Positions 1-8,684 are shown, counted from the stretch's first letter. The stretch: 64,000 bases of DNA from Flavobacteriales bacterium (GCA_030584065.1 CP129489.1:442797-506796); one strand, 5' to 3'. The notes: generated by a model from the letters alone, not told the origin. A program made the numbers and translations.

Positions 1-140
1 GCCAGGATGGCGCCGCGCGGCGCAATCCCCACCAGCACCAAGGCCCCCGCTTCGTGGTGCTCTTCGTGCAATTGGTGCGCGATGCGGCGGAGCTTGCGCT
101 GCACCTGCTCGTGCTCCAGGATCACCGTGCGTTCGCTCAT
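1..140 (-). CDS. PyrR-like phosphoribosyltransferase, N-terminal fragment
   Basis: The gene starts at the ATG at 138-140 and runs off the left edge, leaving 46 residues. The fragment begins MSERTVILEHEQVQRKLRRI and contains LVLVGIAPRGAILA, the first strand-loop of type I phosphoribosyltransferases. It is closest to PyrR, the bifunctional pyrimidine-operon regulator and uracil phosphoribosyltransferase, where this segment reads LVLVGIxxRGxxLA. The active-site PRPP loop lies outside the window, so function rests on the N-terminus alone. A GCTAACTTG box (148-156) sits 7 nt before the ATG, as upstream of two other genes here. Confidence 0.7.
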   Translation of the reverse strand, partial: MSERTVILEHEQVQRKLRRIAHQLHEEHHEAGALVLVGIAPRGAIL

Positions 141-165
141 CGGGCGGCAAGTTAGCGGCCGGGCC

Positions 166-1404
166 TCAGGGCTGCGCCACGCGCCCTGCGCGCCAGCTGC
201 CATCGGTGCAGCGGGCACGCCACAGCAGGCCGCCGCCTCCACGCAGCACAGTGAGTCCGGCGCGCAGGGAGCGGCGTTCGATGAGCCGCCCGCCCGCATC
301 GAGCAGTTCGAAGAAGGGCACCGGTTCCTGTGCTGCGGCGATCAGGCGGCCTTCGCCATCGAAGCGGATGAGCAGCGGCGCGGTGCTGGTTGCGCTGCCG
401 ATACCGCTTGGGAATTCGATCGTGAATGCTGCCGTATCGGCGCGTCCGCAGCCATCGGTCGCCACCAGGGCGCCTTCGAAGGGCCCTGCTCCCGAATAGG
501 TGTGGCAGGGACTCTCCTCGGTGTTCGTTGCGCCATCGCCGAAGTGCCACTCCAGGACTGCGCCGGGCGTGCCGTTGTTCCCGAAGCAGGCCTCGTTGCC
601 GCCCAGCAGCATCCAATCCGGTGCGGCGGAAGGATCGTTCACGCCGATGTTCCACGCAGCCGCTTCGTCCAGCACCGCCTCGCTCGCCCTGGTGCGCACC
701 TCCAAGGCCTGGCCGGGAGCGAGCGTCGCCGGCGCCCAGTCCGCTGCGGTGCACGGCCGGCGGAAGATGGTGCTTGCCAGCGTCGCCGCGGCGATGTACG
801 TGCCGAGGGCATTGGGATGGCTGCCGTCGGTGTAGAGCGCTGATCCGGGGAATTCGGCGCGCCAGCTCGACCACACGGCGCCTACCGGAGCGCACCACGC
901 ATCGTTGCCGGTGGCCATCTGCAGGTAGCGTTCGTGCAGGAGCTGTTGCATGCCCTCGTAAGTGCACACCGGCGGCCAGGAGGGGCAGTTCTGCGCATCG
1001 CCGTTCTCCCGGCCCCAGGTCATCAGGAAGACCGCCTCGGTGCACGGATTGGCCTGCCGGGCCTGCTGCACCAGTTGGGCGGCGTAGGGAAAGCACTGCG
1101 CCTCCACCTGCGCCAGGGGGAAGGCCGGCAGCTGGCTTTGTTCCTGCAGCACCACGTAGTCCCAGTCGCCCTGCGCCAGCAGCTGCTGGGTGTAGGCCAG
1201 CTGGGTGTGCTGGCTGAAGGTGTAGCCGCCCGGTGCCGACATGCCCGTTACCACGTCCTCGCCCATGGCCGTGGCCAGTGAATCGAGCATGCCCGGCAGG
1301 TCGTTGCTGTAGGTGTAGCTGTTGCCGATGAAGAGCACGCGCACCGGCTGGGCCTTTGCCGACGCGAGGAGCGTGATGAGCGCGGTGAGGAGGAGGGGGC
1401 GCAT
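166..1404 (-). CDS. Secreted SGNH/GDSL-type hydrolase with PKD-like domain
   Basis: 412 residues, starting at the ATG at 1402-1404, which gives a clean signal peptide (about residues 1-18, ending AKA). The mature N-terminus RVLFIGNSYTYSNDLPG carries the GNS block of SGNH hydrolases, here most like the DUF4886-type family. The region DYVVLQEQSQLPA follows, and DGSHPNALGTY supplies the Asp/His block near residue 195. Residues about 270-340 (LEWHFGDGATNTEE, then CHTYSGAGP) look like a PKD domain. The C-terminus (ELLDAGGRLIERRSLRAG) resembles a degenerate T9SS sorting module. The substrate is probably an ester or acetylated glycan at the cell surface, but the sequence does not fix it. Confidence 0.75.
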   Translation of the reverse strand: MRPLLLTALITLLASAKAQPVRVLFIGNSYTYSNDLPGMLDSLATAMGEDVVTGMSAPGGYTFSQHTQLAYTQQLLAQGDWDYVVLQEQSQLPAFPLAQVEAQCFPYAAQLVQQARQANPCTEAVFLMTWGRENGDAQNCPSWPPVCTYEGMQQLLHERYLQMATGNDAWCAPVGAVWSSWRAEFPGSALYTDGSHPNALGTYIAAATLASTIFRRPCTAADWAPATLAPGQALEVRTRASEAVLDEAAAWNIGVNDPSAAPDWMLLGGNEACFGNNGTPGAVLEWHFGDGATNTEESPCHTYSGAGPFEGALVATDGCGRADTAAFTIEFPSGIGSATSTAPLLIRFDGEGRLIAAAQEPVPFFELLDAGGRLIERRSLRAGLTVLRGGGGLLWRARCTDGSWRAGRVAQP

Positions 1405-1411
1405 GGCAGGT

Positions 1412-1819
1412 TCAATGGAGGGCCGGCGCTTTGCGGAGGCCGGTGGGGCGGGCCGTGACGGTGCTGAGGTGGAGCTGATGGCCCACGTACTTGATGATGC
1501 GGTCGAGCAGCGCGCTAAAGGGGGGCGAGAGCCGCTTGAAGCGGATGCACGACTTCCCGTGGTCGTAGGGCAGGAGGTCGAGCTTGAAGGGGTCGAGGAG
1601 GTCGTAGGGCAGCACGTGCAGCACCATGAAGTGCTTCTTCGAGGCCAGGGCGAAGACGGGACGGCCCTCGATGCGATAGGTGGGCATGCCGTAGGAGAAG
1701 TCCTCCTCCGCAGCGGGCCACACGTGCCGGATGTGGCTGCGCAGGGTGCCCAAGGCCTCGCGGCGCTCATCGGTGAGCGACTCGAAGAAGGCCTGGATCT
1801 CGGGCGATGCGGTCCGCAT
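1412..1819 (-). CDS. DUF1801 (YdhG/YjbR-like fold) protein
   Basis: 135 residues. The segment EDFSYGMPTYRIEGRPVFAL (about residues 38-57), then HFMVLHVLPYDLL and GKSCIRFKRLSPP, are the conserved blocks of DUF1801 proteins. These have a small alpha/beta fold related to YdhG, sometimes called iron-chaperone-like. The biochemical role is unproven. The gene lies 7 bp upstream of the SGNH gene on the same strand, so the two may share a transcript. Length is normal for the family and the ATG start is well placed. Confidence 0.75.
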   Translation of the reverse strand: MRTASPEIQAFFESLTDERREALGTLRSHIRHVWPAAEEDFSYGMPTYRIEGRPVFALASKKHFMVLHVLPYDLLDPFKLDLLPYDHGKSCIRFKRLSPPFSALLDRIIKYVGHQLHLSTVTARPTGLRKAPALH

Positions 1820-1867
1820 GGGCGGTGGAGCCGGAAGCTGAAGGTCGGAAAAAAGGCGATCGGCGGC

Positions 1868-2650
1868 TCAGCGCAGCGCCGCCACATCGCCCAGTGGGAG
1901 TTCGCGGCCGTCGGCCAGCCGCATCCAATCGGCTCCGCCGCGCACGAAGAGGTCGGCGATGATGCCCTCCAGGGCGGTCCCGTCGCGCAGCGCGAGCCGG
2001 ACCGTGCGGCGCCGTGTAGCCGCCTCCTCGAGCCGGTCGTGCAGGGCGCAATCCACCGGCGCCGCCTTCACGGCGCACAGCCAGAGCTCGCGGCCGGCGC
2101 GCGGGGCGATGGAGTTGCGGCAGGGATCCATGCGCACCTCGGGGAACCGCTTGCGGAAGAGCGGCAGGTAGTCGTCGCGGAAGCCGCCGAAGGGCGGCCG
2201 GTCGTCGTTGAGCGCATCGTGGAAGAGCACGCCCACGAGCTTGCCGCCGGGCTTCAGCAGCCGGTGCATCTGCTCCACGTAACGGCCGCGCAGCGCCGGG
2301 TCGAGCGCGCAGAAGAAGGTCTGTTCCAGGATGAGGTCGTACTGCCCTTCGTGCGCGAAGAAGTCGCCGGTGATCAGGTGCTGCGCCGGGAAGTCGGGGC
2401 AGCGCTGCAGCAGGTCCTTGAACGGCGCATCGGTGAGGTCGATGACGAAGACATGCGTGAAGCCGAGCCGGTGCGCGTACTCCGCTTCATAGGCGCGGCC
2501 ACCGCCGGGGATGAGGATCCGCAGCGCTTTGTCGGTGAGCTGGTCCAGGTATTCCTTGAGCGGGGTGGAGGGCGCCCCCAGGTCCCAGCCGGTCTCCTGC
2601 GCATGGTAGCGCTCCTCCCAGAATCCGCGGTCCAGCCGGTCCTTGCTCAT
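1868..2650 (-). CDS. TPMT-like SAM methyltransferase fused to a Rof-like domain
   Basis: 260 residues in two parts. Residues 1-190 form a class I SAM methyltransferase of the thiopurine S-methyltransferase group: FWEERYHAQETGWDLGAPS, then the SAM motif LIPGGGRAYEAEYA, LDPALRGRYVEQMHRLLKPGG and a late FRKRFPEVRM. Residues about 197-260 are a separate small domain: APVDCALHDRLEEA, VRLALRDGTALEG, then RELPLGDVAAL. That matches E. coli Rof/YaeO (PINCDDYDNLELAC, LTLELKDGEKL, RELRLDKI), which binds and inhibits Rho. The start overlaps the rlmD stop by 4 bp (ATGA), so the two are translationally coupled. The methyl acceptor is unknown. Confidence 0.85.
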   Translation of the reverse strand: MSKDRLDRGFWEERYHAQETGWDLGAPSTPLKEYLDQLTDKALRILIPGGGRAYEAEYAHRLGFTHVFVIDLTDAPFKDLLQRCPDFPAQHLITGDFFAHEGQYDLILEQTFFCALDPALRGRYVEQMHRLLKPGGKLVGVLFHDALNDDRPPFGGFRDDYLPLFRKRFPEVRMDPCRNSIAPRAGRELWLCAVKAAPVDCALHDRLEEAATRRRTVRLALRDGTALEGIIADLFVRGGADWMRLADGRELPLGDVAALR

Positions 2651-4077
2651 CGCTTGATCAGTCGCACCACGTTCTCCACATGGTAGGTGTGCGGGAACAT
2701 GTCCACCGGCTGCACATGGTCGATCCGGTACCGGTCCTGCAGGATGGCGAGGTCGCGGGCCTGCGTAGCGGGGTTGCAGCTCACGTAGACGATGCGCTGC
2801 GGCGCCAGCTCCAGCAGGTGGCGCACCACGGGCTCATCCATGCCGGCGCGCGGCGGGTCGGTCACCACCACATCCGGCCGGCCGTGCTGCGCCACGAAGG
2901 CGGCATCCATCGTCTTCTTCATGTCGCCGCTGGTGAAGCTCACGTTGGTGATGCCGTTGAGGCCGGCGTTCAGGCGGGCATCGGCCACGCTCTCGGGCAC
3001 CAGCTCCACGCCGGCCACATGGCGCGCCCGGGCGGCGAGGAAGAGCGTGATGCTGCCCGCGCCGCAGTACAGGTCGTACACGTTCTCCTCGCCGGTGAGC
3101 CCGGCAAGGTCGCGCGTGAGGCGGTACATGGCGATGGTCTGCTCCGGGTTGGTCTGGAAGAAGGTCTTCGGTCCGATGCGGAAGCGCAGGGGCCTGCCGC
3201 CGAGCCCGTCGGGCAGTTCCTCCACGATGTGGTCGCGGCCGTGGTGGACGTGTATGGCGAGGTCGTAGATGGTGTCGTTCCGCTTCGTGTTCACCGTCCA
3301 TAGTACGCTGGTGAGCTGCGGAAAGGCCTGCACCAGGGCATCGAACAGGCGGGTGCGGGCCTCGGCATCCTCATGGCCCAGGGCAAGCAGCACCATGCAC
3401 TCGCCCGTGGTGGCGGTGCGGATGAGGAGGTTGCGCAGGAAGCCCTCGTGCGCCCGGACGTCGTAGAAGCTGAGGCCCTCGCGCCGCGCATGCTCGCGCA
3501 CGAGGTTGCGGATGGCGTTGCTCGGGTCGGGCTGCAGGTGGCATTCGCCGATGTCGAGCACGCGGTCGAACCGCTGCGGGATGTGGAAGCCCAGCGCGTT
3601 GCGGTCGGTGATGGCGCCTTGGGCGGACAGCTCCTCGCGCGTGAACCAGCGGCTGTTGCTGAAGGTGAACTCGAGCTTGTTGCGGTAGTGGGTGAGCCGG
3701 GGCGATGGCAGGATCGGCGTCACCGGCGGCAGCGCCAGCCCGCCGATCCGCTCCAGGTTGTCCACCACCTGCTGCTGCTTGTATTCGAGCTGCTTGGGGT
3801 AGCTGAGGTCCTGCCATTTGCAGCCGCCGCAGGTGCCGAAGTGGCGGCAGAAGGCGGGCACGCGGTCGGGCGAGGGGGACGTGATGCGCTGCGCCACCGC
3901 CTCGGCGTAATTCTTCTTCTTCACCGTCACCCGCAGGTCCGCCACGTCGCCGGGCACGGCGCCGGTGACGAAGACCACCAGGCCATCCATCCGCGCCAAG
4001 GCCTTGCCGTTGGCGCCGGCACCGGTGATGGGCACCTGTTCCCAGATGAGGCTCTCCTTCGGCTTGCTGCGGCGCAT
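2647..4077 (-). CDS. rlmD: 23S rRNA (uracil-1939-C5)-methyltransferase RlmD
   Basis: 476 residues from the ATG at 4075-4077. The order of elements is a TRAM RNA-binding domain (about 10-65), Fe-S cysteines CRHFGTCGGCKWQ with a further Cys in DIGECHLQ, the FFQTNPEQT block, SAM motif VYDLYCGAGSITLFLA, VTDPPRAGMD, and the catalytic-cysteine block YVSCNPATQARDL near the C-terminus. This is the full architecture of the RlmD/RumA family, which methylates U1939 of 23S rRNA through a covalent cysteine adduct. It is divergently arranged with def, 84 bp away, and coupled by 4-bp overlap to the downstream methyltransferase-Rof gene. Confidence 0.93.
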   Translation of the reverse strand: MRRSKPKESLIWEQVPITGAGANGKALARMDGLVVFVTGAVPGDVADLRVTVKKKNYAEAVAQRITSPSPDRVPAFCRHFGTCGGCKWQDLSYPKQLEYKQQQVVDNLERIGGLALPPVTPILPSPRLTHYRNKLEFTFSNSRWFTREELSAQGAITDRNALGFHIPQRFDRVLDIGECHLQPDPSNAIRNLVREHARREGLSFYDVRAHEGFLRNLLIRTATTGECMVLLALGHEDAEARTRLFDALVQAFPQLTSVLWTVNTKRNDTIYDLAIHVHHGRDHIVEELPDGLGGRPLRFRIGPKTFFQTNPEQTIAMYRLTRDLAGLTGEENVYDLYCGAGSITLFLAARARHVAGVELVPESVADARLNAGLNGITNVSFTSGDMKKTMDAAFVAQHGRPDVVVTDPPRAGMDEPVVRHLLELAPQRIVYVSCNPATQARDLAILQDRYRIDHVQPVDMFPHTYHVENVVRLIKR

Positions 4078-4146
4078 GGTGGGTGGGCGGGCGGCAAAGA
4101 TGGGCGCTGCGGGGCCTCGGGCCCGGCGGCCGCACCCCCGGCCGCG

Positions 4147-4154
4147 TATTTTCG
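4147..4154 (+). promoter_or_regulatory. -7-type promoter box of def
   Basis: TATTTTCG lies 7 nt before the def ATG. It matches the Bacteroidota -7 consensus TAnnTTTG with one change. The spacing predicts transcription starting at or very near the start codon. No convincing -33 TTG was identified at the usual distance. Confidence 0.4.
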
Positions 4155-4161
4155 CGGCCGC

Positions 4162-4743
4162 ATGATCCTCCCCATCCGCGCCTACGGCGACCCTGTGCTG
4201 AAGAAAGTGGCGCAGGACATCGAGCCCGGCCACCCCGGCCTCGAGCAGCTCATCGCCGACATGTTCGAGACCATGTATGCGGCCAGCGGCGTGGGCCTTG
4301 CCGCCCCGCAGGTGGGCCATAGCATCCGCCTCTTCGTGGTGGATGCCTCGCCCTTCGCCGAGGATGAGGATGGCAAGCCCACCGAGGAGGCGCACCTGAA
4401 GGACTTCAAGAAGGTCTTCATCAACCCCTACATCGTGGAGGAGGAGGGGGAGGAGTGGCCCTTCGAGGAAGGCTGCCTCAGCATCCCCGGCATCCGCGAG
4501 GAGGTGAAGCGCCAGCCGCGCATCGTGCTGCAGTACCAGGACGAGCGCTTCGTGGAGCACGAGGAGGCCTTCGAGGGCTTCGCCGCGCGCGTGATCCAGC
4601 ACGAGCACGACCACCTGGACGGGGTGCTCTTCACCGACCACCTGCCGCCGCTCCGCCGCAGGATGCTGCAAGGGCGGCTCCGCGACATCTCGCGCGGCAA
4701 GACGGATGTGAAATACACCATGCGCTTCACCCCAGCGAAATGA
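4162..4743 (+). CDS. def: Peptide deformylase
   Basis: 193 residues. All three deformylase motifs are intact: GVGLAAPQVG (about 42-51), EGCLSIPG (about 105-112, containing the metal-binding Cys) and QHEHDHLDG (about 147-155, the HExxH zinc/iron site). It removes the formyl group from nascent N-terminal methionine in the cytoplasm. Residues 60-80 contain an acidic insertion (FAEDEDGKPTEEAHLKD) typical of Bacteroidota deformylases. The stop codon overlaps the start of the downstream lipoprotein gene (ATGA at 4740-4743). Confidence 0.96.
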   Translation: MILPIRAYGDPVLKKVAQDIEPGHPGLEQLIADMFETMYAASGVGLAAPQVGHSIRLFVVDASPFAEDEDGKPTEEAHLKDFKKVFINPYIVEEEGEEWPFEEGCLSIPGIREEVKRQPRIVLQYQDERFVEHEEAFEGFAARVIQHEHDHLDGVLFTDHLPPLRRRMLQGRLRDISRGKTDVKYTMRFTPAK

Positions 4744-5306
4744 CCATGTCCATCAAGCACATCTTCCTGTTCGCCCTGCCCCTCGCGCTGATCGCCTGCG
4801 GCGGCGAGGACAAGCCCGTGGCCGATGAGCCGCGCATGATCGAGGCCCGCACGCGCATCCGTGCCAAGGAGGATTCGCTCTTCGAGAACCGCGCATTCGA
4901 CCGCCGCACCGCCCAAGGCATGGTGGACGTGTACAAGGCCTACGCCGCCGCCTATCCGGTGGACAGCATGGCGCCTGAGTACCTGTTCCGGGCGGCGGGC
5001 ACCCTGAAGAGCATGGGCGATGCCGAGCAGGCGATCAAGCTCTACGACCGCATCAGTGAGCAATACCCCGGATGGCGCCGGCGCGTGGACGTGCTGTACA
5101 TGAAGGCCCTCACGCTCGACGACGACCTCGACCGCGACGGCGAGGCGAAGACCATCTACCAGCAGGTGATGTACGAGTACCCGGAGCATCCCTTCGCGCG
5201 CGATGCGAAGGCGATGATCGAGAACCTCGGGCTCTCCGACGAGGAGCTCATCGAGAAGTTCAAGCGGATGAACGAGGCGCAGGAAGCCGCAACGCCCGCC
5301 CAGTAG
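4740..5306 (+). CDS. TPR-repeat lipoprotein
   Basis: 188 residues from ATG 4740, coupled to def by a 4-bp overlap; an alternative ATG at 4746 fits the signal peptide equally well. The N-terminus ends in the lipobox ALPLALIACGG, so the protein is probably lipid-anchored and exposed in the periplasm or on the outer membrane. Residues 60-170 hold tetratricopeptide-like helices (MAPEYLFRAAGTLKSMGDAE and AIKLYDRISEQYPGW). The family recurs after def in Bacteroidota, where it behaves as a small TPR scaffold. No enzymatic motif is visible. Confidence 0.8.
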   Translation: MTMSIKHIFLFALPLALIACGGEDKPVADEPRMIEARTRIRAKEDSLFENRAFDRRTAQGMVDVYKAYAAAYPVDSMAPEYLFRAAGTLKSMGDAEQAIKLYDRISEQYPGWRRRVDVLYMKALTLDDDLDRDGEAKTIYQQVMYEYPEHPFARDAKAMIENLGLSDEELIEKFKRMNEAQEAATPAQ

Positions 5307-5310
5307 GGCC

Positions 5311-6609
5311 CTATCCGGCGACCGCCGCGAAGGCGGGCGCGAGCCGAAGCTGCCCCCGTGCGGCGATGCCCACCGGCCGGCCGGTGAAGCGCTGCCCGAT
5401 GAAAGGGGTGTTGTGCGAGCGGCTGGGCAGGTCGTCCTCCGTGCAGGTCCAATCGGCCTCGGGATCGAAGAGGGTGAGCTCGGCCGCCGCGCCTTCGGCG
5501 ATGTGCACGGCGGGCAGGCCGAGCACCGCGCGGGGCCCGTTGGCGAACCGCTCGATGATGCGGCGCAGGGAGGTGCTGCCCTTGAGGGCGGTGTTCGCTG
5601 TGGCGAAGGCGGTCTCCAGGCCGATGATGCCGAAGGCGGCAGCCCCCAGCTCCACCACCTTGTGCTCGCGGTCCTCCGGCCGGTGGTCGCTCACGATGGC
5701 ATCGATGGTGCCGTCCTTCACCCCCTGCCGCAGCGCCTCGATGTGGCCGCTGTCGCGCAGCGGGGGCAGCACCTTGTAGCAGCTCTCGAACCCGCGCAGG
5801 CAGCCGTCATCGAGCAGCAGGTGGGCGGCCGCCACGGAGGCCGTCAGTTTCAGCTTGCGGGCCTTGGCCGCGCGCACCAGCTCCACGGCGCCCGCAGTGC
5901 TCACGGTGGCGGCGTGCAGGTGGCCGCCGGCATACTCGAGCAGGGCGATGTCGCGCGCCAGCTGGATGGCCTCGGCCTCGGCCGGAATGCCGCGCAGTCC
6001 GAGGCGGGCGCTCATCGCACCCTCGTGCATCACGCCGGTGCCGAGGTCGGGGTCGTTGGGGAAGACCATCAGCGCGGGCGGCGTGCCGGGCAGCCCGGCC
6101 GTGTACTGCAGGGCGAGCGCCATGAGCCGCGCATTGCGGAGGGGGCGCTGATCATCGGTGAAGGCCGCCGCACCCGCCATGCGCATATCATGCAGCTCGG
6201 CCAGCTGCTTGCCCTCGCCGCCCTTGGTGAGGGTGCCCAGCGGAAGCAGCCGCACGGCATGCCCTTCCGCCCGGCGCAGGAGATAATCGATGCCGGCGCG
6301 GCCGTCGGCCACGGGCTTGGTGGTGGGCAGCACGCAGACGGCAGTGAACCCTCCGGCAGCGGCGGCATCGAGGCCGTTGCTGATGCCTTGCTTCCACTCC
6401 TCGCCCGGATCGCGGAAATGCGCGCGCAGGTCCACCCAACCGGGGCTCACGTGCAGGCCGGGCATCCTGATCTCGCGGGCATCGCCCTTGGGGAGGCGGC
6501 TGCCGATGCGCGCCACGGCGCCGTCGCGCAGCAGGAGGTCCGCTTCGCTGTCGTGGTGCGGACCGCCCGGGTCCACCACCTTCACGTTGCGCAGGATCAG
6601 CTCGGTCAT
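5311..6609 (-). CDS. Dihydroorotase homologue, probably non-catalytic
   Basis: 432 residues with a full-length amidohydrolase fold: PGWVDLRAHFRDPG, the AAAAGGFTAV block, EGAMSARLGLRGIP, KVLPPLRDSGHIEALRQG and DGTIDAIVSDHRPED. Compared with catalytic dihydroorotases, the first histidine of the metal-binding HxH is Arg (DLRAH), the histidine of the HIAHVS block is Thr (HAATVST), and the TDHAPH block reads SDHRPED. Zinc binding is therefore unlikely. Such homologues occur alongside a genuine PyrC in Bacteroidota. It overlaps the upstream BatA-like gene by 4 bp. The gene is intact, so it is under selection rather than decaying. Confidence 0.82.
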   Translation of the reverse strand: MTELILRNVKVVDPGGPHHDSEADLLLRDGAVARIGSRLPKGDAREIRMPGLHVSPGWVDLRAHFRDPGEEWKQGISNGLDAAAAGGFTAVCVLPTTKPVADGRAGIDYLLRRAEGHAVRLLPLGTLTKGGEGKQLAELHDMRMAGAAAFTDDQRPLRNARLMALALQYTAGLPGTPPALMVFPNDPDLGTGVMHEGAMSARLGLRGIPAEAEAIQLARDIALLEYAGGHLHAATVSTAGAVELVRAAKARKLKLTASVAAAHLLLDDGCLRGFESCYKVLPPLRDSGHIEALRQGVKDGTIDAIVSDHRPEDREHKVVELGAAAFGIIGLETAFATANTALKGSTSLRRIIERFANGPRAVLGLPAVHIAEGAAAELTLFDPEADWTCTEDDLPSRSHNTPFIGQRFTGRPVGIAARGQLRLAPAFAAVAG

Positions 6610-8645
6610 CGGGTCGCTCGCAATAGGAAGGCCTCGGCCACCAGGAAGAGCAGGGCCAGGGCGATGAACCACTTCCAGAGCTTCCGGCCGCTGCCCGCCT
6701 CGGCCAAACGTAGCGAAAGATCGCCGCCGCCGGCCTCGATCACGGTGAAGGTGGTGAGCCCGCGCTGTCCCAGCTCGGCGCGCAAGGCTTCGGCCGTCAG
6801 GCTGCGCAGGTCGCTCTCCAGCCGCGAATGGTTGAGGGCGAAGGCCGCTACGGTGTCCTGCCCGGCCACCAGCGCGTAATGCCCGGGCGGGAGGTCCTCG
6901 TCGTGCAGCACCAGCGCGGTGGAGGCCATGGTCCTGCGCACCTCGGGCATCACCTCCAGGCCCTGCGGCCCCATCAAGCGCGGCGGGCGCTCGGCGCCCA
7001 GCTCAAGGCCATCGGCGGGCAGCGTGGCCTCGGCGCCCAGCACGGCGTAGGGCCGCTCCATGGGGCGGGCCAGCTCGGCCATGCGCAGCAGCGAGGTGGC
7101 GAAGAGGGCATGCCGCACCAGGTTGCCCGATTCCTCGGCGAGCGGCGCCGCCCAGAGGTACACGCTGCCGCGCCCCGCAGCGGTGCGCGAGAGGAAGGGC
7201 AGCCCGTCCTGCGTGCGCAGCAGGACGTCGCTGCCGGCAGCGGGGCGGATTCCCCAGCGCTCGCGCGCGGAGGGAAGGTCCACGTTGCGCGGCATGGTCT
7301 GGAAGACCTCGCGGTAGAAGGGCAGTTCCAGGTCGATGCGGTCCACCCGGGCCGACCCGGTGTCGAGGCGGGCGGGGGCGGCGGCGCCCACCGTGCCGAA
7401 GAATGCGGCATAGCGAGCGGGGTCGCCGCCCCGGGGCGGGAAGACCGCCACGCTGCCCCCGCTCTCCGCGAAGGCGGCAAGGGCCTGCGCCGTGCCGCTG
7501 GGCAGTTCGGGCAGCCCGCTCAGCACCACCAGGTCCTGCTGCTCCAGCTCGGCGAGGTCCAGCTGGCGGAAATCGCGCAGGGCCACGGCATGCGCGCTGT
7601 CCTGCGCGAAGACGGCCTGGATGGCGCGATCGCCCGGTGCATCGCCGCCGCTGAGCACGAGCACGCGCAGCCGGTCGATGGTGCGGAAGGCGAACCAGAG
7701 CCGGTCGTCGAAGGTCACCGGCTGGTCGGTGATGGCCAGCTCGCCCCAGTGCAGCCCGGCCTGATCGTTGCGGAAGCGGAGCACCGTGTCGACGGAGGCG
7801 GATGGCCCGGCGCTGAAGGCCGCCAGGCCGCGCTGCTCGCCGTCGATGACCAGCCGCACCGGCACGTTCACCAGCTCCTGATCGCCGTGGTTGGTGATGC
7901 GCACGTGCAGCTCCTCGCGCTGCCCCAGCCGGCGCACCGGCGTGCCGAACCAGGCCGAATCGATGCTGAGGTTCGCGGTGGCGGTGGGGGTGAGGGGGAT
8001 GATCACCGTGGGCGCCGTGCTGTCGTTGGTCCACGCATCGAGGTCGGCGATGGTGCGCTGCAGGTCCGTGAGCAGGTAGGCGCGCTTCACCGGCGCATCG
8101 CTCGTGGCGAGGGCCTCGCGCTGGCGGGCGAGCGCCTTGGAGAGCGGGCGCGTGAAGGGCACCGCATCGGCTTGGGCGGCGGCCTGCAGGGCCTCCTCGC
8201 GCGGCAGCAATTGCTGCTGGCGGCCCTCGAAGCGCCCGGTGAGCACCTGGAAGCGATCGGTGGGGGCCTGGCCCATCACCACGTCCTGCGCGCCCTTGCG
8301 GGCCTGGTCCAGCAGGCGCCCCCCGGCGTTCTGGCCGTCCATGCTGAAGCTGTCGTCGATGTAGATCGATACCGCGCGTGCCCCGGCCTGCGCCGCGCCA
8401 TCGGCGCCGGGGATGTATGGCTGCGCGAAGGCGAGCACCAGGCTGGCGAGCGCCAGGCAGCGGGCGGCGAGCACCAGCCAGTGCTGCACCTTGCGGCGGG
8501 CGCGCGTCTGCCGCGACACCTCGGCGAGGAGGCGCACGTGGGGGAAGTCGATCCGCTTGAAGCGCCGGAGCTGGAAGAGGTGGATGAGCACCGGCAGGGC
8601 CAGGACGCCGAGCGCCCACAGGAAGGCCGGGTGCAGGAAGGACAT
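6606..8645 (-). CDS. BatA-like membrane protein with VWA domain
   Basis: 679 residues. It starts MSFLHPAFLWALGVLALPVL followed by HLFQLRRFKRIDFPHVRLL, the BatA (aerotolerance regulator N-terminal) signature with one or two membrane helices. A VWA-type fold follows, with the metal-site motif IYIDDSFSMDG (DxSxS) near residue 95. The remainder has a CARDB/beta-sandwich-like periplasmic region and a glutamine-amidotransferase-like section (LRVLVLSGGDAPGD). A C-terminal membrane helix (FIALALLFLVAEAFLL) precedes the end. The family acts in envelope maintenance; the exact function is unknown. A TACCTTCG box lies 5 nt before the ATG. Confidence 0.8.
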   Translation of the reverse strand: MSFLHPAFLWALGVLALPVLIHLFQLRRFKRIDFPHVRLLAEVSRQTRARRKVQHWLVLAARCLALASLVLAFAQPYIPGADGAAQAGARAVSIYIDDSFSMDGQNAGGRLLDQARKGAQDVVMGQAPTDRFQVLTGRFEGRQQQLLPREEALQAAAQADAVPFTRPLSKALARQREALATSDAPVKRAYLLTDLQRTIADLDAWTNDSTAPTVIIPLTPTATANLSIDSAWFGTPVRRLGQREELHVRITNHGDQELVNVPVRLVIDGEQRGLAAFSAGPSASVDTVLRFRNDQAGLHWGELAITDQPVTFDDRLWFAFRTIDRLRVLVLSGGDAPGDRAIQAVFAQDSAHAVALRDFRQLDLAELEQQDLVVLSGLPELPSGTAQALAAFAESGGSVAVFPPRGGDPARYAAFFGTVGAAAPARLDTGSARVDRIDLELPFYREVFQTMPRNVDLPSARERWGIRPAAGSDVLLRTQDGLPFLSRTAAGRGSVYLWAAPLAEESGNLVRHALFATSLLRMAELARPMERPYAVLGAEATLPADGLELGAERPPRLMGPQGLEVMPEVRRTMASTALVLHDEDLPPGHYALVAGQDTVAAFALNHSRLESDLRSLTAEALRAELGQRGLTTFTVIEAGGGDLSLRLAEAGSGRKLWKWFIALALLFLVAEAFLLRATR

Positions 8646-8650
8646 CGGCG

Positions 8651-8658
8651 CGAAGGTA
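8651..8658 (-). promoter_or_regulatory. -7-type promoter box of the BatA-like gene
   Basis: On the minus strand TACCTTCG ends 5 nt before the ATG at 8643-8645. Its position relative to the start codon predicts a leaderless transcript covering the BatA-like and dihydroorotase-like genes. Confidence 0.4.
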
Positions 8659-8684
8659 CAGGCCGCGTGGCGAAGCCTCGGGGC

